NCBI RefSeq assembly: GCF_000378625.1
Contig: NZ_KB905175.1
Location: 48,763-112,762 of the forward strand
DNA: 64,000 nucleotides
Reading direction: 5' to 3'
Source of the DNA: Colwellia piezophila ATCC BAA-637
Lineage (GTDB): Bacteria > Pseudomonadota > Gammaproteobacteria > Enterobacterales > Alteromonadaceae
The position numbers and the translations under genes were made by a program. Below, in pieces: positions 1-7,655 of the stretch (position 1 is its first letter; each line of letters starts with the position of its first letter). The notes beneath the pieces are model-generated. The model was given only the letters and a program-made list of their open reading frames with translations. It searched no databases and was not told where the DNA came from.

Positions 1-76
1 ATGGTTGATGCAACTAATTCACCTTGGGAACGGTATAGGTATATATTTGGCCACGTACTAAAGCTCGACCATTCTT
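1..76 (-). pseudogene. degenerate second copy of the tesB 3' end
   Basis: Bases 1-76 resemble the 3' part of the neighbouring tesB (about 118-182). Read on the minus strand they give NGRALVRGQIY, against NGRGLVRGQIY in tesB, and further on QGELVAST in a different frame. The two stretches are therefore homologous, but the copy has lost its reading frame through small indels. It is either a short local duplication or the tail of a decayed second thioesterase gene. The window begins here, so its full extent is not visible. Confidence 0.6.
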
Positions 77-89
77 AACCAATATGCTG

Positions 90-947
90 CTAGCGTTGTC
101 TGATCACGCCTTCTTGCATGGTTGACGCAACTAACTCACCTTGACGATTATAAATCTGTCCTCGTACTAAACCTCGACCATTACTAGCTGATGGACTATC
201 CATACAATAAAGTAACCAATCATCAAAGCGAAATGGGCGATGAAACCACATGGCATGATCTATAGTGGCTATTTGAAAGTTTGGCTGCCAGTGACTTACG
301 CCATGAGGCAGTAGGGCTGTTGGCAAAAAATGGAAATCAGAAGTGTACGCCAACATATAGGTATGAATACCTAAATCGTCGGGCAATTCACCATTCGCTT
401 TTATCCACATTTGACTTGTAGAGGTTGTCGGTTTTGGTTGTAGCCAGTTATATTGCTGTACTGGACGCATATCGATAGGCTTTTCAGCTAGAAATTTTTC
501 GCGCAGTGCCTCAGGGATGTGTTGCTGGTTAGCTTTAATATAATCGGTAAATGAGGGGAGATCTTCCGGGGCGGGGACATCCGGCATAGTATCTTGGTGA
601 TTAAAACCTGTTTCACTATGCTGAAAAGAGGCGGTCATATAAAAAATGGCTTTACCATTTTGTATCGCCTGCACGCGACGAGTGCTAAAACTTGAGCCAT
701 CACGAATCACTTCAACTTCATAAACTACCGGTAGGCTTGCATCACCAGGGCGTAAAAAATAAGAATGCAGAGAGTTGACTGAACGATCAGCCGCGATAGT
801 TTCTTGTGCGGCAGAAAGCGCTTGCCCCATGACCTGGCCACCAAAGAGTGCCCTAAAACCTAAGTCCTGACTTTGGCCTCGATATATACCTTGTTCAATG
901 ACTTCCAACTTTAATAATTTAGATAACTCATCCAATACACTTGTCAT
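90..947 (-). CDS. tesB: acyl-CoA thioesterase II
   Basis: Cytoplasmic enzyme that hydrolyses medium- and long-chain acyl-CoA to free fatty acid and CoA. The 285 residues match the usual length of TesB (about 286) and form two hot-dog domains. Family landmarks are the early GQVMGQALSAA segment, the Asp in ATIDHAMWFHRPF, and the C-terminal MQEGVIR with the conserved Gln; Asp, Thr/Ser and Gln form the active site in E. coli TesB. The gene stands alone on the minus strand, with an AT-rich promoter region of about 180 bp separating it from the divergent gene at 1131. A broken copy of its 3' end lies directly downstream (1-76). Confidence 0.93.
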   Translation of the reverse strand: MTSVLDELSKLLKLEVIEQGIYRGQSQDLGFRALFGGQVMGQALSAAQETIAADRSVNSLHSYFLRPGDASLPVVYEVEVIRDGSSFSTRRVQAIQNGKAIFYMTASFQHSETGFNHQDTMPDVPAPEDLPSFTDYIKANQQHIPEALREKFLAEKPIDMRPVQQYNWLQPKPTTSTSQMWIKANGELPDDLGIHTYMLAYTSDFHFLPTALLPHGVSHWQPNFQIATIDHAMWFHRPFRFDDWLLYCMDSPSASNGRGLVRGQIYNRQGELVASTMQEGVIRQR

Positions 948-1053
948 ATTTTACCTTATATTTCAATAAGTAATTAGCTAAACGCCAATTGTTTCCAGGG
1001 AATTAGTTTAATCGCTATTGATGTTATATGCAAAGTAGGTTAAATTTTGTGCG

Positions 1054-1080
1054 TAAATATAAATATAAATATAAATATAA
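1054..1080. repeat. TAAATA hexamer tandem repeat
   Basis: Four perfect head-to-tail copies of TAAATA followed by TAA, in the intergenic region between divergent tesB and the gene at 1131. It could be simple low-complexity promoter DNA, or a slippage-prone spacer. Confidence 0.8.
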
Positions 1081-1130
1081 TAATAAGAATAAAACATTAA
1101 ACTAATCATAGTGGATTAGAAGGGGGGGAT

Positions 1131-1388
1131 ATGGCGCTAGCTATGTACAGAGAGGATCTACTAGAGCGGCGAGAGCCAATAGTGGGTGACTTTGATGATT
1201 TATGGGAAGCGTTAACGTTAGCGCAGAAGTTTGCTGCCAGTAACTTGACCCAATTTGGTTATAAACTTAACTTTATAAGAGATTTGTATTCTTCTCACAT
1301 TGCAATTCTATCGTGTAATGACAATATTGTTGTTATCTCTAAAGGGGGCGAAATTAACACTCACCCAGATATTAAGATTAGACTTTAA
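1131..1388 (+). CDS. small conserved hypothetical protein, 85 aa
   Basis: A soluble 85-residue protein with no signal peptide or membrane segment. I do not recognise the family. It starts MALAMYREDLLERREP and contains the patch FAASNLTQFGYKLNFIRDLY. A strong purine-rich Shine-Dalgarno stretch with seven G residues sits just before the ATG, and a good intrinsic terminator follows the stop, so it is a credible single-gene transcription unit. Nothing in the sequence points to a function. The next gene (yihI) is on the same strand but beyond the terminator. Confidence 0.65.
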   Translation: MALAMYREDLLERREPIVGDFDDLWEALTLAQKFAASNLTQFGYKLNFIRDLYSSHIAILSCNDNIVVISKGGEINTHPDIKIRL

Positions 1389-1402
1389 GTTAACAAGTTA
1401 TT

Positions 1403-1428
1403 AAAAAGCGCCTATTAGCGCTTTTTTT
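1403..1428 (+). terminator. intrinsic terminator after the 85-aa gene
   Basis: Stem AAAAAGCGC / GCGCTTTTT with a 6-nt loop, followed by a run of seven T residues. Confidence 0.85.
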
Positions 1429-1512
1429 GTGTCTTTTTTCTGCTTTTTAAGGTTTTTCAACCAGTAATAACGTAAAATGGCAGGCATTATTAGTAAAAAA
1501 GTAATTGTATCT

Positions 1513-2130
1513 ATGTCACGTTCAAAAAAATCTAGAAAACCAGGTGGAGCACCTACAGCTAAGCCTAAGTTAAGTAAGCAAGAATTAGCAAGTGTTGAAA
1601 AACGTATCCGTAAATCTACGGGTAAGGTGGCGGGTAATCGCCAAAAAGAAGCAACCCAAGTACAAACAGATAATAATCAACAGAAAATTAACAAAGATCC
1701 TCGTTTAGGTAATAAAACGCCGATAGCTTTAGGTAAAATTGCTGCAAAAGTAGAGAAGTCAAAACAAGTCAAAGCGAAAGAGAATAACAAAAAATCAGCT
1801 GCAATTGCCAGTATCCGCTACGTTGAAGATACCGTTGTTGAAAGTACCGCCGTTAAGTTGACTGCGGAGCAAGAAATTGATGCTATAGAGGACGATGAAC
1901 TGCTACAAAGCCTTTTAGCTAAGCAAGAAGATGATATTGCCTTAACTGAGCAAGAAGTTGATTACTACAATGAGAAGATGGAACGTCATCAAGTCTTATC
2001 AGCCGAATTAGGTCTTGATGATGAAGATGAAGCTAGTGAAAGCGATGAAGTTAAGAGTAGTAATAACGAAGATGACTTATGGGATAAATTAGATCGCCCA
2101 GACTTTTCAGATTTTGAAGAGAAAGAGTAA
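1513..2130 (+). CDS. yihI: Der GTPase-activating protein YihI
   Basis: YihI stimulates the GTPase Der (EngA) and so tunes late 50S ribosome assembly. The N-terminus MSRSKKSRKPGGAP is the basic start typical of the family. A Lys/Arg-rich, probably disordered half follows, then an acidic C-terminal half with DDELLQSLLAKQED and DEDEASESDE. The open frame extends upstream to 1477, but the internal ATG at 1513 begins exactly at the conserved MSRSKK, so I prefer it; neither start has a clear Shine-Dalgarno. The next gene starts 5 bp after the stop, and hemN lies further on. This yihI-DUF2489-hemN order is also found in related gammaproteobacteria. Confidence 0.88.
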   Translation: MSRSKKSRKPGGAPTAKPKLSKQELASVEKRIRKSTGKVAGNRQKEATQVQTDNNQQKINKDPRLGNKTPIALGKIAAKVEKSKQVKAKENNKKSAAIASIRYVEDTVVESTAVKLTAEQEIDAIEDDELLQSLLAKQEDDIALTEQEVDYYNEKMERHQVLSAELGLDDEDEASESDEVKSSNNEDDLWDKLDRPDFSDFEEKE

Positions 2131-2135
2131 CATCA

Positions 2136-2624
2136 ATGAGTGACTTTTGGCTTTACGCTCTTTTGTGCGGTACTGCTGTTATAATCGCCTTAGCATTTTA
2201 TGCAGGTAAGTTATTAAAACAAGTCAGCAAGCAAAAAGAGCAGCAAGCGCAAGCGCAACGAAACCAGCAACAAGCATTAAATAAGCACGATAAAAAAGTC
2301 CTTGATAGTGTGTTATTAATTACCCGGGCTATGCAGCAAGAGCAATGTGAGTTTGATGAAGGTTGTTGGCGTTTATCAGTATTGCTATCTTCATTGAAAA
2401 CCATGACGGAAATGCCAGTAAAATTTCCGGGGGTTTTTGGCTTATATGATGCCATTAAAGATCTCGCCATACGTGACGCACGGAAAACGCTGACCAAAAA
2501 GCAGCGGATGCGTGAAGATTACCAACGCATGACCGCATTAGATAAAATGCATGATGGGGTGGTGACTGACTTAGGTGATCTTCACCAGTTCACCACTGAA
2601 CAACTTACTCGTCTAACATCTTGA
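2136..2624 (+). CDS. DUF2489 membrane-anchored protein
   Basis: A 162-residue protein with one N-terminal membrane helix (residues about 5-25, FWLYALLCGTAVIIALAFYAG), then a Gln/Lys-rich coiled-coil (about 28-55) and a cytoplasmic helical domain. It fits DUF2489, a family of unknown function encoded between yihI and hemN in Vibrio and Shewanella relatives. It starts 5 bp after yihI and is almost certainly co-transcribed with it. Function unknown; the gene order suggests, but does not prove, a link with ribosome assembly. Confidence 0.75.
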   Translation: MSDFWLYALLCGTAVIIALAFYAGKLLKQVSKQKEQQAQAQRNQQQALNKHDKKVLDSVLLITRAMQQEQCEFDEGCWRLSVLLSSLKTMTEMPVKFPGVFGLYDAIKDLAIRDARKTLTKKQRMREDYQRMTALDKMHDGVVTDLGDLHQFTTEQLTRLTS

Positions 2625-2663
2625 TATTCTAACGCCAATAACAGCTCAGGTAATGGTCTGTTA

Positions 2664-2704
2664 TTGCGCTCGATCAATACCCACAAATTTCAAAAGCCTA
2701 TAAT
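2664..2704 (+). promoter_or_regulatory. candidate FNR-dependent promoter of hemN
   Basis: TTGCG-CTCG-ATCAA at 2664-2677 matches the FNR consensus TTGAT-N4-ATCAA at 8 of 10 positions. A perfect TATAAT lies at 2699-2704. With a start near 2711 the box is centred about 41 bp upstream, the class II FNR position. An oxygen-independent haem enzyme is a natural FNR target. Confidence 0.45.
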
Positions 2705-2737
2705 GTTTTCGTTAACTAAATAAAACGGTAAGAAAAC

Positions 2738-4108
2738 ATGAAAGTAAGTCAATTTTTCGATGATAGGTTATTAAATAAATATAATACTAGCGGACCAAGA
2801 TACACATCTTATCCAACAGCGTTGGAGTTTCATGAAGATTTCAAACATGATGACTTTATTAAAGCGATAAAAAACTCGCAAAACCGCGAATTGTCACTTT
2901 ACGTACATATCCCATTTTGTCATACGCTTTGTTATTACTGTGGTTGTAATAAAGTTATTACTCGCCACCGTGATAAAGCAGATACTTACCTAGACTTTTT
3001 AGCCCAAGAGATCGCCTTACAGGCACCCTTGTTTGCAGAATATACCGTTAAACAACTCCATTGGGGTGGTGGTACACCAAGTTTTTTAACCCATCCACAA
3101 ATAACAAAACTAGTCTCTCTGTTGAAGGAAAAATTCAATTTCTCCGCTGATTTAGAAATGAGCATTGAAATTGATCCCCGCGAAATTGAGATGGATTTAG
3201 CGGAACACTTATATTCGTTGGGTTTCAATCGTTTGAGCTTAGGTGTGCAAGACCTTGATTTAAAGGTACAACAAGCTATTAACCGGGTGCAATCAACCGA
3301 GTTTATTGGTAATTTCATTCAGCATGCTAAAGCGGTTGGTTTTAAATCTATTAACATTGACCTCATTTATGGTTTACCCCATCAAACACTGGAAAATTTT
3401 TCTAAAACACTAGTGAAGGCACATGAGTGGCAGGTCGACCGTATTTCTCTATTTAGTTATGCCCATATACCAAGTCGCTTTGCAGCGCAGCGTAAATTAC
3501 GTGATGAATGGCTACCTAATACTCAGGAAAAATTCGCTTTAATGAAATTGGCTATCGAAACACTTTGTGATTTTGGCTATGACTTTATCGGCATGGATCA
3601 CTTTGCCAAACCTAGCGATGAATTATCTATAGCGCAAAGTGATGGCACCTTACATCGTAATTTTCAGGGTTACACTACCAGAGGTGGCTGTGATTTATTG
3701 GGATTAGGTGTGTCATCAATCAGTGCTATTGGTGATAGCTTTAGCCAGAATATAAAAGACTTAAAAGAATATTATCAAGCCATTACACAAAGACAACACG
3801 CGCAGATAAAAGGTGTCAGTTTATCTGCAGACGATATTTTACGTGGTGAAGTCATTCAAGAATTGATGTGTAACTTGTATTTAGATAAACAAGTGATTAG
3901 TGAAAAGTATAATATTGATTTTGATGAATATTTTTCTGAAGACTTACCACTATTGAACACATTTATTGATGATGGTTTAGTAGAAAATAATGCTAATCAT
4001 ATTAAAGTAGAGCAAAAAGCGCGCTTATTAATTCGAATCATTTGTATGAGTTTTGATGCTTATATGAAAAAACATATTAATCAGCAGCGCTTCTCTCGGG
4101 TTATCTAA
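2738..4108 (+). CDS. hemN: oxygen-independent coproporphyrinogen III oxidase
   Basis: Radical SAM enzyme that decarboxylates coproporphyrinogen III to protoporphyrinogen IX without oxygen, in haem biosynthesis. The 456 residues match E. coli HemN (457). The cluster motif CHTLCYYCGCNK supplies the three iron-sulfur Cys ligands plus the adjacent Cys typical of HemN. Next come HWGGGTPSFL and the SIEIDPREI strand, and the C-terminal HemN domain contains RNFQGYTTRGGCDLLGLG. The start is set by a purine-rich site (ACGGTAAGAAAACATG). It follows yihI and the DUF2489 gene but appears to have its own promoter with an FNR-like box, which suits expression at low oxygen. Confidence 0.96.
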   Translation: MKVSQFFDDRLLNKYNTSGPRYTSYPTALEFHEDFKHDDFIKAIKNSQNRELSLYVHIPFCHTLCYYCGCNKVITRHRDKADTYLDFLAQEIALQAPLFAEYTVKQLHWGGGTPSFLTHPQITKLVSLLKEKFNFSADLEMSIEIDPREIEMDLAEHLYSLGFNRLSLGVQDLDLKVQQAINRVQSTEFIGNFIQHAKAVGFKSINIDLIYGLPHQTLENFSKTLVKAHEWQVDRISLFSYAHIPSRFAAQRKLRDEWLPNTQEKFALMKLAIETLCDFGYDFIGMDHFAKPSDELSIAQSDGTLHRNFQGYTTRGGCDLLGLGVSSISAIGDSFSQNIKDLKEYYQAITQRQHAQIKGVSLSADDILRGEVIQELMCNLYLDKQVISEKYNIDFDEYFSEDLPLLNTFIDDGLVENNANHIKVEQKARLLIRIICMSFDAYMKKHINQQRFSRVI

Positions 4109-4187
4109 TCGCTTGAGTAAGCTTTGTTGTACTCTTTACTATAAAAAAGGTCGTGATAGCGGTTAGTCAATTAGCTTGTGGAATAGA

Positions 4188-4219
4188 CTCATCCCCGAAC
4201 GATTTAAGTTGGGGATGAG
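4188..4219. terminator. hairpin between convergent hemN and rmf
   Basis: Perfect 9-bp stem CTCATCCCC / GGGGATGAG with a 14-nt loop, lying between the convergent hemN and rmf. No T-run follows on either strand, so it may be a mRNA 3'-end stabilising hairpin or a weak bidirectional terminator. Confidence 0.5.
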
Positions 4220-4246
4220 CAATACACGTTAGACTTTCTGATTTAG

Positions 4247-4420
4247 TTAGTGAAATATCCCCATATTTCTGTCGGTAATGGCCTCACGCCATCCACCTAA
4301 CCATTGTGATTTTGCTCCAATATTCTGATAAGGACACTGCTCCTTAGTCTTACCACCTAGACCGGCTTGATAGCCATTGGAATGCGCTCTACCTAGTTTA
4401 TCTCTTTTCTGTCTTTTCAT
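4247..4420 (-). CDS. rmf: ribosome modulation factor RMF
   Basis: A 57-codon gene whose product dimerises 70S ribosomes into inactive 100S particles in stationary phase or starvation. It begins MKRQKRDKLGRAHSNGYQAG and contains CPYQ and SQWLGGWREA, nearly residue for residue the pattern of E. coli RMF (55 aa). A GAGG Shine-Dalgarno lies about 9 bases before the ATG. It stands alone on the minus strand, convergent with hemN. The long AT-rich upstream region (4421-4855) probably holds its growth-phase promoter, but no operator was identified. Confidence 0.95.
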   Translation of the reverse strand: MKRQKRDKLGRAHSNGYQAGLGGKTKEQCPYQNIGAKSQWLGGWREAITDRNMGIFH

Positions 4421-4855
4421 TTATTTCGCCTCATAAACACTTGGTAATTATTTTATCAATCAATTGACAAAGAAATTTACGAACCCTATTAATCCGTTTG
4501 GTATTAGTTAAGGGCTCTTATTACTAAATACTGCAGAGTGATCGACTCTTCAAATTTCCTTGATATTTTTTGTGTGAATTTCAAGCAGTCGACAAGTTAT
4601 TTAAGAGGATTTATTGAGCTGAGGCAAGTGAAATAAGCTGAAATTATCGGCCAAAATACACACAAATAAAGAAAGCTAATATTTTTATTTTTCAGCTTTG
4701 TAATTTACTTTGATAAAACAGCTTGTTAGTCATTTTGAGTAATATTTGTTATTGCTATAGGTATTAAACCGACAATTTATTAGACAAAATTACTCTAAAA
4801 GAAAACTCACTGTTAGTGCTTAGCACGCCTAGGTGATGATGGAATTGAGCTATAA
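4421..4855. other. 435-bp intergenic region, rmf upstream
   Basis: AT-rich spacer between the rmf start and the 3' end of the DUF3820 gene, both on the minus strand. I see no open frame, terminator or repeat in it. It must contain the rmf promoter. Confidence 0.5.
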
Positions 4856-5146
4856 CTAAGATTTTAATAAAGGTTGTAACATTGTCTCTAAACCGTTGAG
4901 CTTTATCTCATACATTAACGCTAATTGTTGGCCTAGTTTCCCTTCGGGAAAACCTTTGCTGTGGAACCAAACCAGATAGGGTTCGGGTAGTTGTAAAAGC
5001 TTTCTACCTGCATATTTACCAAAAGGCATGGTTTGGTTAATTGCTGTTTTCAATGCTTGTTGGTCATTTAACAATATGTTTGTCTCGCTACTTTGATTGT
5101 CATAATTGTGACATACCTCTGTCACAAAAGCTTCATTAGTGCTCAT
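4856..5146 (-). CDS. DUF3820 family protein
   Basis: A 96-residue soluble protein. The core at about residues 38-85 (MPFGKYAGRKLLQLPEPYLV, then GFPEGKLGQQLALMYEIKLN) is the DUF3820 pattern, a small family of unknown molecular function. The N-terminal 35 residues are not conserved in kind. It diverges from the DUF3083-like gene at 5214, with only about 65 bp between them for two promoters. Confidence 0.8.
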   Translation of the reverse strand: MSTNEAFVTEVCHNYDNQSSETNILLNDQQALKTAINQTMPFGKYAGRKLLQLPEPYLVWFHSKGFPEGKLGQQLALMYEIKLNGLETMLQPLLKS

Positions 5147-5213
5147 TATACTGCCCCTATCTTAAAAGATTAACCATTGTGTGTTAACTGCTTGAATAAA
5201 ATTAGGGATGAAT

Positions 5214-6326
5214 ATGTCAATTATTAGAAAACGAAGTGCAGCTTACAAAGCCTACTTACCTAGTAATGTGCGTGATAATCAATATATTTTAGCTGAATTT
5301 AGTTTGACTGATGAGCTTCTTCAGCAATTATCAGGAAAATACAGTGATTCAAAAACACAGCCATATTATGATTTTTATCAGCAGCTTGCGACACTACTTT
5401 TCGAGCTTACCGATGAAGTCGAGATCGATAACTGTTTATTTATTGCTAACGATAAATTACCGCGAGTTCGCTTTTGCCAAGAAATGCACCAATGGCAAAC
5501 AAATCAACAGATTTTGTTTTATTACGATCCGATGAATCATCATCTTAAGAAATCATTTTTTGATGGGTGTAAAAGAGCAAAGAAAATTTGCTTACTCTTT
5601 TTAGCTTCGGGCACTGATATTCGAGTTAATGCGGCTAGTTTTCATCATCAAGTGAGTCAAGTGGTACAAAAATTCTGTGAAAAAATACAATTAGATAAAA
5701 GTGATGTGCGCCTTAGGGATCATCAGCACCTTACCTATGATTTATTTGCAAAAAACAAAGGTTGTACTACTAGCCAAGTACATAAATTACGTGCAATTAA
5801 TAAACGCTATGCTAGCCAAAACGTGCAGTTACCAGACTACTATAGTGCAATGAATTATGCTGTAGTCACCTTGAATATAAGCAACGAACTATTACAGCAA
5901 GTAGAAATGGACAGTCACTCCAAAGATCCTTACAACCCTCTGTATACCTACTTAACTGATGTATTTACTATGGCAGCTAAGCGCTATAACTTAAACAATG
6001 GCGCGCTGATTGCGAATGGTTTAGTACCTATTGTCAGGTACAGTATTCATGAGATCGTTGCTCGTGTCGGAGAGTTACAAATGTTGGGCTACAACCCCGA
6101 GAAAAGCCCATGTGGGATTATCAGTAAATGGAATGCTAGTGAGTTAACAGATAACGTACAATTAATCTTTGTTGCGACCCCTGAAAATAGCAGTGATCAT
6201 GGTTTTGGTCGTTTTTTAAATCAAATAGAACAAGCGATTCAGTTGATGGCGGTTGAGCTTGAAATCAACCCGACTAAAGAAGAGTTGATGGTCAGGTTTC
6301 ATCAACACCTTGCTTATAATTATTAA
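5214..6326 (+). CDS. DUF3083-like conserved protein
   Basis: A 370-residue soluble protein with no signal or membrane segment. It seems to contain two related halves: the pattern YxLAEFSLTDELLQQLSGKYSD (about residue 28) recurs as YAVVTLNISNELLQQVEMDS (about residue 222). Each half is then followed by a segment with NxxLIANG/NDKLPxVRF, suggesting an internal duplication. The family looks like DUF3083 of Shewanella/Colwellia, assigned from memory only. An ATG at 5208 is possible, but AGGG sits 6 bp before 5214, so I prefer 5214. Function unknown. Confidence 0.6.
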   Translation: MSIIRKRSAAYKAYLPSNVRDNQYILAEFSLTDELLQQLSGKYSDSKTQPYYDFYQQLATLLFELTDEVEIDNCLFIANDKLPRVRFCQEMHQWQTNQQILFYYDPMNHHLKKSFFDGCKRAKKICLLFLASGTDIRVNAASFHHQVSQVVQKFCEKIQLDKSDVRLRDHQHLTYDLFAKNKGCTTSQVHKLRAINKRYASQNVQLPDYYSAMNYAVVTLNISNELLQQVEMDSHSKDPYNPLYTYLTDVFTMAAKRYNLNNGALIANGLVPIVRYSIHEIVARVGELQMLGYNPEKSPCGIISKWNASELTDNVQLIFVATPENSSDHGFGRFLNQIEQAIQLMAVELEINPTKEELMVRFHQHLAYNY

Positions 6327-6386
6327 TTTTGACCTAACCATTGTCATTGGTAAGTGATAGACGATTTCTTCCTTGGTGTGAATAGG

Positions 6387-6456
6387 TCAATTTAAGGTCA
6401 CTAGTACGCCACCTTCGTGATGGTCTATTAAGGCGAACTTACCGCCAAGGCTTTTA
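6387..6456 (-). pseudogene. possible remnant of a sensor kinase 3' end
   Basis: On the minus strand this stretch reads LGGKFALIDHHEGGVLVTLN followed by a stop. This resembles the end of a histidine-kinase ATPase domain (G-box, then GG-x-V/L-T-L). An in-frame stop lies only a few codons upstream, so no intact gene exists. Short and speculative. Confidence 0.25.
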
Positions 6457-6696
6457 AACTAACAACACTTATTAAAGACGTCCATGGCAGCTGATATGCT
6501 AAGCCGTGATTGATAAAGATAATCGACAGAAATTGAATGGCGGTAGCAATACTGCGCAGTGCCATAATAGCTTTAATTTGGCATCGTTCTTTTGAAAAAT
6601 TCTGTGATAGGATTTTATTAAATAAGTATTAACAAATAAAGGGGTATAATAAGCATATCAGTGAAGTTAATGATGATATTTTAGCTTATTAATCTC

Positions 6697-6962
6697 TATA
6701 CCCGTTCCACCTGAAGATGCAGGATTCAGCTGGAATTATAAACGCCTTTAGGCAAGGCATTGATTGAAGAGAATGGTTGTTCCCTTGTCGAAATCAATAA
6801 CGTAGCATAAAGCGTTTATAAACCAGCCCTTGGGGGAAAACTGAGCAAAACATACTCGTCGTTACATTTGTTTTTAAGGGAACAACCATTAACAAAAAAT
6901 GTGTCTCGATTATGATTCGCTCAGGTTTCCTGAAACGAGCATCTTCAAGTGGTACGGGTATA
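6697..6962. mobile_element. MITE-like element, 266 bp
   Basis: Terminal inverted repeats of about 24 bp: the left contains CCCGTTCCACCTGAAGATGC and the right contains GCATCTTCAAGTGGTACGGG, and both are flanked by TATA. Inside is a second inverted pair (ATGGTTGTTCCCTT near 6775 and AAGGGAACAACCAT near 6878). No coding frame spans it. Its inner core at 6740-6782 recurs at 37430-37462 and 57450-57493. It sits directly upstream of msrA and probably carries or displaced part of that promoter. Confidence 0.8.
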
Positions 6963-7008
6963 TATAAGTATTAGATACATCATAAAAATTAATAAGGTAG
7001 CAAATCAA

Positions 7009-7563
7009 ATGACAGAGCAACTTAACAAAGAAGCATTACAAAAAACTACGTTAGCCGGTGGCTGTTTTTGGTGTATTGAAAGTGCTTTTAATTGTGTTAA
7101 GGGCATTATTAGCGCGACTTCTGGTTATATGGGCGGTGATAGTACAGAGCCAACCTATAAAGAAATTTGTACGGGAAATAGTGGCCATGCAGAGGTGGTA
7201 CAGTTAACGTTTGATAGTGAGGTGATTAGTTATGGTGAAATATTGGAGATATTTTTTAGCTTACATAATCCCACCCAGTTAAATCGCCAAGGTAATGATA
7301 TCGGCAGCCAGTATCGCTCTGAAATTTTCACTCATGATAGTCAACAACAAGTTTTGGCTTTAGCGATGCTTGAGGAAATCACCGAGCAGAAATTATTTGA
7401 TCAACCCGTTGTCACAAAAGTAAGCCCCGCGGTTATTTTTTATTGTGGTGAAGACTATCATCAAGAATATTTTAAAAATAACCCCGAAAATCAATATTGC
7501 CAAGCGGTAGTATCACCTAAGTTAGCTAAGTTTAGAAAAACCTTTATCGCTAAATTGAAATAA
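7009..7563 (+). CDS. msrA: peptide-methionine (S)-S-oxide reductase MsrA
   Basis: Cytoplasmic repair enzyme that reduces methionine S-sulfoxide in proteins, using thioredoxin. At this start the protein has 184 residues. The catalytic motif GGCFWC puts the nucleophile at Cys19. SGYMGGDSTEPTY, GHAEVVQLTFD and EDYHQEYFKNNPENQYC follow in family order. The open frame continues upstream to 6949, but that extension lies inside the right inverted repeat of the MITE-like element, so the ATG at 7009 with AAGG upstream is the better start. No MsrB gene is seen nearby. Confidence 0.94.
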   Translation: MTEQLNKEALQKTTLAGGCFWCIESAFNCVKGIISATSGYMGGDSTEPTYKEICTGNSGHAEVVQLTFDSEVISYGEILEIFFSLHNPTQLNRQGNDIGSQYRSEIFTHDSQQQVLALAMLEEITEQKLFDQPVVTKVSPAVIFYCGEDYHQEYFKNNPENQYCQAVVSPKLAKFRKTFIAKLK

Positions 7564-7655
7564 GCATCAGCTTTTTCAGCGTAATATCTTCTACCGAAAA
7601 CCATGTGCTGCACTATATTTAATATAAGTTTAGGGCATTTTTCGGTGGTGATGTT

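Noticed and set aside
6949..7008. N-terminal extension of msrA
   Set aside because: The extension is coded by the terminal repeat of the MITE-like element and matches nothing in MsrA.
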